From positions 18,746 to 25,277 of the forward strand of contig PMZX01000295.1 in the NCBI GenBank assembly GCA_003170035.1: a stretch of DNA of 6,532 nucleotides, written 5' to 3'. Each line of letters opens with the position of its first letter. The stretch's first letter is position 1. Shown one piece after another: positions 1 to 5,335 of this stretch. The translations under genes were made by a program, and so were the position numbers. The stretch is from Myxococcales bacterium. GTDB lineage: Bacteria > Myxococcota_A > Polyangia > Fen-1088. The notes under the pieces were generated by a model. That model had not been told where the DNA came from. It searched no databases and was given only the letters and a program-made list of their open reading frames with translations.

Positions 1-41
1 CGCGCCCTCGTCGCCGGCGGCGCACCATCGCGGGAGGGTCG
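1..41. other. Edge sequence downstream of the glycosyltransferase gene
   Basis: Only 41 GC-rich bases follow the glycosyltransferase stop (TAG at 44-42, minus strand). No terminator hairpin is visible. A minus-strand ATG at 28 could begin a further operon gene (MVRRRRRG...), but it has no ribosome site and only nine codons are visible, so it is not called. Confidence 0.3.
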
Positions 42-1637
42 CTATGAGCGACAGTAGCGGGCGAAGCCCTCGAGCGCGGGCATCTCCGTGTATCCCAAAG
101 CACTGACCTCCGGCACGAAGGTCGCGAGGTACTGACTGAGCGGCCCCTCCTCGACGCGGTAGAGGTAGCATACCGGCCCGGTCCCGTGTTCGCGGATCAC
201 GCCCTGGACGTAGCCGGGATCGAGGTGGTTGTCGCCGCCAGAAGCCCAGCCGGTACCTTTCATCGTGGCGAAGACCAGATCGCGGTCCTTGCGCGCGTAG
301 TACTCCAGGAACTGCCCGTTGTAGCCGGTGTCGAAGAAGATCACCTTCTGCCCCGGTATGGTAGCCAGCGCGGCGCGGACCCGGCGCCAGCCCTCGTCGG
401 GCATTGGCGCTGCGACCGAGGCGCGGAACGAATCAAAATGGGCCAAGGCGAGCAGGAAGAGAACCACCCAGGCGACCTTGAAGGCGTGTCGGCTGGCGCC
501 CTCGGTGAGATGGTGGAAGCCTAGCGCCGCCAGGTAGCAAAAGGCGGGATAGGCCGGGGTCATGTAGTGGTAGTAGACGCCGGTGCGGCCGAGCAGGAAT
601 CCATAGGCGAAACCAATGTGTCCGACCGCGACCATGAGCCAAACTAGGACAGTGGCTCGCCGGGCGGTTAGCTCAACCACAAGCGCCAGCAGGATGAGTC
701 CCACGACAGCAAGGGAAAAGGGCGGGGCCAGCAACGCGAATCCCTCGAGGACGCCGACAAGATTCTGCTGGTTCAGCGCGGCTTGCAACGCCGGGACCAG
801 GCCGGGGCCCGGCTTGAGTTGGTAGTGAATGGCCATCAGGAAGTAGGGAACGTACAGAAGGCCCGTGGCCACCATCGCCTTGGCCAGCAGGCGGTAGCGA
901 TCGAGCGTCGCGCGAAACCCGTGGCGTCGCATGCCCAAGCCGAACACCACCAAGGCAAAGAGGATCTGGGAGGCGAAAGTCCAGACCGCGAGCGGTGTCA
1001 CCCAGAGCATGACCGTCGTCGCAACCACGTACGCGATTGCCCGTTTTCGCGAGGACTCCTCGAAAACACGGACGAAGAAGACCAACGAGAAAAAGCCGGC
1101 CAGCGCGGCCAGCGCGTAGGGGCGCACGTTGCGGGAAATCCAGTTCGTCAGCGGGTTGAGAACGAAGAACGCCGCCAGCACGACGCGGGAGAGTGGGTTG
1201 ATCTCGCGCAGCCCCAAGATGGCATAGCCGGCCACCGCCAGGCAGAACAGCCAGGAGGTTGCGCGCATGTAGATCTCGGATTCACCGAACTTCACAAGCA
1301 AGTGCAGAAGGAAGTAGTACAGCGGTGGTTGTGAATGGAATTCCGTGGGCAAGGTGCAGTTCCGCCAGAAGGACTGCACCGCTATTCCCCAGGTGCCCGC
1401 CTCGTCGAGGCTCAGCTCCTTCATAGCCAGACCTTGGCCGTTCCTGAAGAGATGGACCAGTACCACGAGCACGAATGCGATGCCCAGACCCGTCGCCGGT
1501 TCGTCCAGCCTTCGCCAAAGATTCCGAAGCCAATTCATGGGGCGGAAACTTATCAGGTCTTGTTCAGAGTGGTCCACAGAACCGATGGCGACAGCTCCCG
1601 ACCGAGATTGCGAGACGGCCGTTTCGATCGCCCTCAC
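42..1637 (-). CDS. GT-C family glycosyltransferase, GT39/PMT_2-like membrane protein
   Basis: Probable polyprenyl-phosphate-sugar-dependent glycosyltransferase of the inner membrane, of the ArnT / protein-mannosyltransferase type, moving a sugar to a lipid, glycan or protein on the periplasmic side. About 11 to 12 hydrophobic segments lie between residues 50 and 401. The first external loop has the acidic pair expected of GT-C enzymes (LSLDEAGTW, residues 76-83), followed by HSQPPLYYFLLHLL (101-114), a GESEIYMRATSW stretch (118-129) and SRNVRPYAL (168-176), all typical of the PMT_2 family. Residues 410-531 form a soluble C-terminal domain. The length, 531 aa, is normal. The GTG start at 1637 overlaps the upstream stop as GTGA but has no good ribosome site. 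An ATG at 1538 (residue 34, MNWLRNLW) just before the first helix is a serious alternative and gives 498 aa. Third gene of the minus-strand operon. Family call is firm; donor and acceptor cannot be read from the sequence. Confidence 0.88.
   Translation of the reverse strand: MRAIETAVSQSRSGAVAIGSVDHSEQDLISFRPMNWLRNLWRRLDEPATGLGIAFVLVVLVHLFRNGQGLAMKELSLDEAGTWGIAVQSFWRNCTLPTEFHSQPPLYYFLLHLLVKFGESEIYMRATSWLFCLAVAGYAILGLREINPLSRVVLAAFFVLNPLTNWISRNVRPYALAALAGFFSLVFFVRVFEESSRKRAIAYVVATTVMLWVTPLAVWTFASQILFALVVFGLGMRRHGFRATLDRYRLLAKAMVATGLLYVPYFLMAIHYQLKPGPGLVPALQAALNQQNLVGVLEGFALLAPPFSLAVVGLILLALVVELTARRATVLVWLMVAVGHIGFAYGFLLGRTGVYYHYMTPAYPAFCYLAALGFHHLTEGASRHAFKVAWVVLFLLALAHFDSFRASVAAPMPDEGWRRVRAALATIPGQKVIFFDTGYNGQFLEYYARKDRDLVFATMKGTGWASGGDNHLDPGYVQGVIREHGTGPVCYLYRVEEGPLSQYLATFVPEVSALGYTEMPALEGFARYCRS
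1353..1380. repeat. Inverted repeat inside the glycosyltransferase gene
   Basis: GGTGCAGT (1353-1360) and ACTGCACC (1373-1380) are perfect 8-base inverted copies around a 12-base loop. It lies in the codons for VQSFWRNCTL (residues 87-96), in the first external loop. An 8-base match at this spacing is expected about once or twice by chance in a window of this size, so function is doubtful. Confidence 0.25.
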
Positions 1638-3097
1638 GGCAACGGCACTTCGCCTGCTGCCACGAACGGCCCCCTGGCATCACGGCCGCGCAGCACCGCG
1701 GCCACCCGCCTCGCCCCGGCCGGCAGGTCGATCGCGATCTCTTCGCCCGGTGCCAGGGTCGCAGCCGCTGCGGGCAACTCGCGCCGGCGGCCGCTTCCGT
1801 CCTCGACAAACACGCGCAGCGCCCCGCCCTGCTTGATCTCACCGGCCAGCCGCACGGTGATCTTGGCCGAGGCGTTGTTTCCCGCGGCCGTCATCTCCAG
1901 GCTTGCCCGCAACAGGTGATTGAGCAGGCCCGCGGCGTAGCCGGCGATCTCAGGTAGCAGAGCGCGCGCCATGTCCGCGTAGACGGCGTCATCGAGGAGG
2001 AAATGCACTTGCGTCCCGCTGTTCTCGTAGGCGAGCACACGATGGCCTTCGAAAACCAGGTAGTGCCGGTGTTGTGCCGGCCTCAGCACCAGTCTGGATA
2101 GTGTGGGCGAGGAAAACACTAGCGATTCGCGCGCCCGTCGAACCACGTCGGCCACCACGGTGTTCCGTTCGAGCGAGACATCAGAAGGGATGGTGCCCTC
2201 GGAGAAGAAACGACGCTGGGTACGATTGGCCAGTCCCTTGCCGTCGGTGGATGCGAAGAAGCTGTCAATGTCGGGCCGGGACACCAGCGCCTCCACGGGA
2301 GGAAGCCCTGTGCGTCCGTACTGCTCCGCCACGAACTGCTCGTACGCAGACCCCACGTTTCCCTGCAGAAACGCACCCCGGAAGTCGTTGCGCACGAAGG
2401 CCGGCTGCCCGGCATCCTCGAGCACCGCCATCACCCCACCCAACGCGAGAAGGGCCCGCACCAGGGCCGATTCACGCTCGCGCGGTTCGACCAGGCTCAC
2501 AGCGCGTTCCCAGTTGTCGAAAAACACGGGAAGGCCCAGGTCGTTGCCCGGCGACGCGATCCAGTCCAGTGCGGATTTGCCGTCCAGGGTGAAGGCCGTG
2601 CCCGTGGCAAGCCCGCGCACGCTGGCGCCGCCGTCAAACAGCAGGCGCACGCCGTGGGCAAAACCTGACAGGCCGGGGTCGTCGTCGAGTCCCTTGCCGT
2701 TCGCGGGATTCAGGAAGTGATTCGCACCGCGCTCGGGCGGCGTCTTGGCCAACACCGCGCCCGCCACCACCCAGTTGCCGGCACCTGCCATGCCATCAGA
2801 CCCCGGCCGGTAGCCGCCTGCCGGATCGAGCGCGTCGAGCCGGGCTTGCAAGGCCCGCCGCTGGTCCTGGTCGAACAGGTCGAGGCCTATTCGCAAAGGC
2901 TCGAGAAGCCCGAGCGGCCGTCCCAGGCGGGCGAGCACGTTGTGCAGCCGGGAGGCTTCCACTGCTCGCTCGGTCAGGCCGGCATGCGTGCGGCCCGGCT
3001 CATACGCGCGTGCGGTCGGAAGGATGAACAGCGCTGTCGCGCACGCCAGTGCGGTCAGACCGACGTGCGCGCTGGCAGAAGAACTGGGACGCCTCAC
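1634..3097 (-). CDS. Secreted zinc-phospholipase C/P1-nuclease-like protein, probably metal-site degenerate
   Basis: 487-aa exported protein. Residues 1-31 form a Sec signal peptide: hydrophobic core GLTALACATALFILP, cleavage likely after ARA (29-31). The mature part resembles zinc-dependent phospholipase C (PF00882-like, all-helical): RTHAGLTERA with H38, GANHFLNP with H127, SALDWIAS (175-182), then a helix LGGVMAVLEDAGQPAFVRND (219-238). In relatives as I remember them this helix carries two histidines, at the places of A224 and F234; D228 is kept. Residues about 400-487 look like a small beta domain. The start is GTG at 3097: AGGAGG lies 6 bases upstream, it overlaps the preceding stop as GTGA, and it puts the signal peptide at the N-terminus. 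The open frame continues up to 3247, but that extension is non-secretory and overlaps the upstream gene. Lipid binding or a structural role is as likely as catalysis. Family assignment is moderate; loss of activity is inferred. Confidence 0.8.
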   Translation of the reverse strand: MRRPSSSASAHVGLTALACATALFILPTARAYEPGRTHAGLTERAVEASRLHNVLARLGRPLGLLEPLRIGLDLFDQDQRRALQARLDALDPAGGYRPGSDGMAGAGNWVVAGAVLAKTPPERGANHFLNPANGKGLDDDPGLSGFAHGVRLLFDGGASVRGLATGTAFTLDGKSALDWIASPGNDLGLPVFFDNWERAVSLVEPRERESALVRALLALGGVMAVLEDAGQPAFVRNDFRGAFLQGNVGSAYEQFVAEQYGRTGLPPVEALVSRPDIDSFFASTDGKGLANRTQRRFFSEGTIPSDVSLERNTVVADVVRRARESLVFSSPTLSRLVLRPAQHRHYLVFEGHRVLAYENSGTQVHFLLDDAVYADMARALLPEIAGYAAGLLNHLLRASLEMTAAGNNASAKITVRLAGEIKQGGALRVFVEDGSGRRRELPAAAATLAPGEEIAIDLPAGARRVAAVLRGRDARGPFVAAGEVPLP

Positions 3098-4260
3098 GGC
3101 TTGCCTCCTGGCGCCAACGACGGCCCCGAGGGCGGCAGGAGCCCGGTGCTCTCGGGCGACGGCAGTTTGACCTCGGGCAAATGGCTCTCCGCCAGCTTGG
3201 CAAGGCGCAGGATCATCGAGGGTTCCGAGCATTGGGCAAGGCCGCAACTCAGTTGCATCACGACCCCTTTCTCACGCAGCAAGAAGGCGAACCCGGTCAC
3301 GTCGCCGCCCCTGGCCCGCAGCGATGCTTCGCCCATCTCTTCGGTCGCAACCGCATTCGGCAGATCGCCGAGCAGTTTCCTGAACTGCGCCTCGGCGGCC
3401 TCCGTCCCGATGGCCCACACCCGCAGGCCGACGTCATGGGTCTCGGGCTTGTCGATGGCCTTGAAGTGGCGGCTATCATAGACATCGCTGGTGGATCGGT
3501 CGGGCAACTTGCCCACCTCGAACTTCCCCGCGTAGCCGGTCACACCTCGCACCTCGTCCTCGGATAGGAGCGGCGAGATGTCGAGCAGGACCGAGGAGCC
3601 GGCGCGCGCCCCTTCCGCCTGGTGCTGGGCAGCATCCGCGGGCGAGGCACCGTCAAGCTCCAGTCCGGCCGGCTGCACCTCCCAGGCCGCCGCCGTCCGG
3701 ATGGCGGGACCGCCGCCCAGGAAGACCAGGTGCCGGTAGTGGGACATGGAGGACTGCCATTTTTCCAGACGCACGCGGTTTGCACGCTGGGCGAAGTCGT
3801 GGCGCACCTCCCCGGCCGGGAAGCTACTGTCGCTGCGCCAGGCCACGTACCCGCGCCGATATACGATGAGGGTGAATCGTCGCAGGCGGACCCCCTCGCC
3901 GCGCGGCAGATCCGCGGGGATACTGAGCCGATAGCGGCCGTCTGCACCTGTCTCGGTCGTGGCCTCGAGCGCGGCAGTCGGTCCCTGCAGGCCGATGCCA
4001 CGCTCGAATGCCCATGCCCCCGCCACCACGGCGCCCGCCAACGGCCGGTCGGTTTCGCCATCGACGACCACCCCGTCGAAGGGACCAAGCAGGTCGCCTG
4101 GTCGCAGGGTGTCCGGCCGTGCCGAGAACGGCGCGTTCTCCACCATCGGGCCACACGACGATGCAAGGACGACGATCACGCCGGCCCTGATCAATTTCGC
4201 CAAATGCCCGCTTCGCGCGGATTTGACGCTCTCCGAAATCGTTGGTATTAGTTGCTTCAC
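3094..4260 (-). CDS. Predicted lipoprotein with carboxypeptidase-regulatory-like domain
   Basis: 388 aa from the GTG at 4260. A hydrophobic stretch (LIRAGVIVVLASSC) ends in a lipobox-like LASSC with C36 as the lipidated residue, followed by GPMVEN, so the product is probably anchored in the outer membrane or periplasm. Residues about 59-165 (GPFDGVVVDGETDRPLAGAVV, then ETGADGRYRLSIP, then LIVYRRGYVAW) match the pattern of carboxypeptidase-regulatory-like / transthyretin-type beta-sandwich repeats. Residues about 222-363 form a second domain with a C339xxxxC344 pair that I cannot assign. The tail (364-388) is Pro/Ser-rich. The start is uncertain: the frame is open to an ATG at 4362, but that would leave 12 bases to the divergent gene and put 69 residues before the lipid cysteine. 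TTG at 4203 would give a more usual 16-residue signal before the cysteine. First gene of the operon; no enzymatic motif seen, function unknown. Confidence 0.78.
   Translation of the reverse strand: MKQLIPTISESVKSARSGHLAKLIRAGVIVVLASSCGPMVENAPFSARPDTLRPGDLLGPFDGVVVDGETDRPLAGAVVAGAWAFERGIGLQGPTAALEATTETGADGRYRLSIPADLPRGEGVRLRRFTLIVYRRGYVAWRSDSSFPAGEVRHDFAQRANRVRLEKWQSSMSHYRHLVFLGGGPAIRTAAAWEVQPAGLELDGASPADAAQHQAEGARAGSSVLLDISPLLSEDEVRGVTGYAGKFEVGKLPDRSTSDVYDSRHFKAIDKPETHDVGLRVWAIGTEAAEAQFRKLLGDLPNAVATEEMGEASLRARGGDVTGFAFLLREKGVVMQLSCGLAQCSEPSMILRLAKLAESHLPEVKLPSPESTGLLPPSGPSLAPGGKP
3104..3109 (-). promoter_or_regulatory. Perfect Shine-Dalgarno AGGAGG inside the upstream gene
   Basis: On the minus strand AGGAGG lies 6 bases before the GTG at 3097, within the last codons of the lipoprotein gene. 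It fixes the start of the phospholipase-like gene and shows that this GTG is used despite an open frame extending 150 bases further upstream. Together with the GTGA overlap it suggests translational coupling. Confidence 0.8.
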
Positions 4261-4374
4261 GGTGAATGGGTGGGTGTCATGCCCGTCTCGACATTGAACG
4301 TCCCGCTCGCCTTCTAGTAGAGGACGGGCTGCCTTGCAACGTTCGCCGGCCCTTTCTATCAACGACTAGGGAAG
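4261..4374. promoter_or_regulatory. Divergent intergenic region, presumed two-way promoter
   Basis: These 114 bases separate the minus-strand envelope operon from the plus-strand FHA/PP2C pair, so promoters for both should be here. On the plus strand TTGCAA (4334-4339) and TATCAA (4357-4362) are 17 bases apart, each matching the sigma-70 hexamers at 4 of 6 positions. That would leave only a very short leader before the ATG at 4375. TTGAAC (4294-4299) is another -35-like hexamer without a good partner. CCTTCTAGTAGAGG (4310-4323) is nearly palindromic and could be an operator. No convincing minus-strand promoter was found. The placement is solid; the individual elements are weak. Confidence 0.4.
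4368..4372 (+). promoter_or_regulatory. Ribosome binding site AGGGA of the zinc-ribbon/FHA gene
   Basis: AGGGA ends 2 bases before the ATG at 4375 (its AGGG core 3 bases before), closer than usual, but it is the only purine-rich ribosome-site candidate. It supports the start MLISCLQCG, which places the first zinc knuckle at the very N-terminus. Confidence 0.5.
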
Positions 4375-5283
4375 ATGCTCATTAGTTGTCTCCAATGCGG
4401 CGGGGCGCTCGCGGACGGCGCTGCCTTTTGCCAGCGCTGCGGCGCCCCTGTGGGGCGACCGTCCGCGGACGACTCGTCCCTGGTCTGCTCGGGATGTGGA
4501 AACCAGAATCCGATGGGGACCAACTTCTGCCACGCCTGCGGGCGCCGCCTCGGCCTCACCACTCCGATGAGCGCGGACGCCTCGGCAGCCCTGGTCGCGG
4601 CAGTGGCAGCCCGGCCCTCGGTGGTGACTTCCAGCCGACCCGGCGGGCCACGGTTGGTGGCCGTGCGACGCGATGGCAGTGACGGCGAATCATACCCTCT
4701 GCCCGGCGAGCAAGTAGACATCGGACGCAGCGAAGGCGATCTGCACTTCGATGATCCGCACCTTGCCCCCCGCCACGCCCGCATCAGCGTGAGGGCGGGC
4801 CAACATGTGATCACGCCTCTGGAAACCCGCAACGGCGTCTACCGTCGCATCAGCCAGCCGGTGGAACTGGCGGACGGCAATCTGATCCTGGTCGGCAAAC
4901 AGGTCCTGCGCTTCGAGTTCCTGTCCGACGTCGAGAAGACCTTGCATCCTGCCGTCGAGCTCGGCGTGGTCCTGTTCGGCACGCCGATCAAGGCGCCTTG
5001 GGGGCGACTGCGCCAACTCACCTCGGCGGGAACCAGCCGCGATGTGTTCCACCTGACTCGCAGTGATCTAGTGCTCGGCCGCGAACAGGGCGATATAGTC
5101 TTCTCCGACGATGAGTTTATGTCGCGCCGCCACGCCCTGCTTCAGTTTCGCGGTGGCGTTGCGCTCCTGTCTGACCTGGGCAGTTCCAACGGAACCTTTG
5201 TGCGCCTCACCGGGCAACACGCCCTGGCCCCCGGGGAAATGATTCGACTCGGCGATGAACTCTTGCGCTTCGAGATAGGTTGA
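4375..5283 (+). CDS. Double zinc-ribbon protein with two FHA domains
   Basis: 302-aa soluble, cytoplasmic adaptor for phosphothreonine signalling. Residues 5-22 (CLQC and CQRC) and 38-55 (CSGC and CHAC) are two four-cysteine zinc ribbons of the DZR type. A low-complexity Ala/Ser/Pro linker (about 61-90) follows. FHA1 covers about 110-182: GRS (117-119) is present, but LAPRHA (130-135) has Ala where the phosphate-contacting Ser/Thr is expected, and TRNGVY (151-156) stands for the usual SxNGT. FHA2 covers about 225-300 and is canonical: LGRE (234-237), SRRHA (250-254), LGSSNGTF (268-275). FHA2 should bind phosphothreonine peptides, while FHA1 may be structural or bind unphosphorylated partners. 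It is followed after 52 bases on the same strand by the PP2C phosphatase, so the two probably act in one pathway. No transmembrane segment or signal peptide. Domain calls are strong; the partner is unknown. Confidence 0.93.
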   Translation: MLISCLQCGGALADGAAFCQRCGAPVGRPSADDSSLVCSGCGNQNPMGTNFCHACGRRLGLTTPMSADASAALVAAVAARPSVVTSSRPGGPRLVAVRRDGSDGESYPLPGEQVDIGRSEGDLHFDDPHLAPRHARISVRAGQHVITPLETRNGVYRRISQPVELADGNLILVGKQVLRFEFLSDVEKTLHPAVELGVVLFGTPIKAPWGRLRQLTSAGTSRDVFHLTRSDLVLGREQGDIVFSDDEFMSRRHALLQFRGGVALLSDLGSSNGTFVRLTGQHALAPGEMIRLGDELLRFEIG

Positions 5284-5335
5284 GGCGAAGCTTGTAGCTA
5301 GAGACGAAACATCACGACGAGTCAAAGCCCCGCGG
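5284..5335 (+). other. Short spacer between FHA and PP2C genes
   Basis: 52 bases with no terminator-like hairpin with a T-run and no recognisable promoter, consistent with co-transcription of the two genes. No clear Shine-Dalgarno precedes the PP2C ATG at 5336; the nearest purine-rich piece, ACGACGAGTC, is about 13 to 20 bases upstream. Confidence 0.4.

Noticed and set aside
44..100. Plus-strand mini-gene ATG at 44 preceded by GGGAGGG
   Set aside because: Only about 18 codons before a stop, Arg/Ser-rich, and antisense to the end of the glycosyltransferase gene.
783..1334. Plus-strand open frame of 183 codons antisense to the glycosyltransferase
   Set aside because: The product is rich in Gln, Glu, Arg and His with no fold pattern, while the opposite strand has a clear polytopic membrane protein.
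3098..3247. Longer N-terminus for the phospholipase-like protein, starting at 3247
   Set aside because: It would bury the signal peptide behind 50 residues and overlap the lipoprotein gene by 150 bases; the GTG at 3097 has a perfect ribosome site.
2717..3481. Plus-strand open frame of 254 codons antisense to the phospholipase-like and lipoprotein genes
   Set aside because: Its product is a low-complexity mix of Arg, Gly, Pro and Ser with no domain, and it spans the junction of two convincing genes. It is the usual antisense frame of GC-rich DNA.
4322..4337. Possible sigma-54 promoter (GG ... TTGC) before the FHA gene
   Set aside because: The spacing between GG and GC is 12 bases rather than the required 10, and the rest of the -24 element does not match.
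5284..5335. Hairpin around AGCTTGTAGCT in the FHA/PP2C spacer as a terminator
   Set aside because: The stem is only 3 to 4 bases with no T-run after it.
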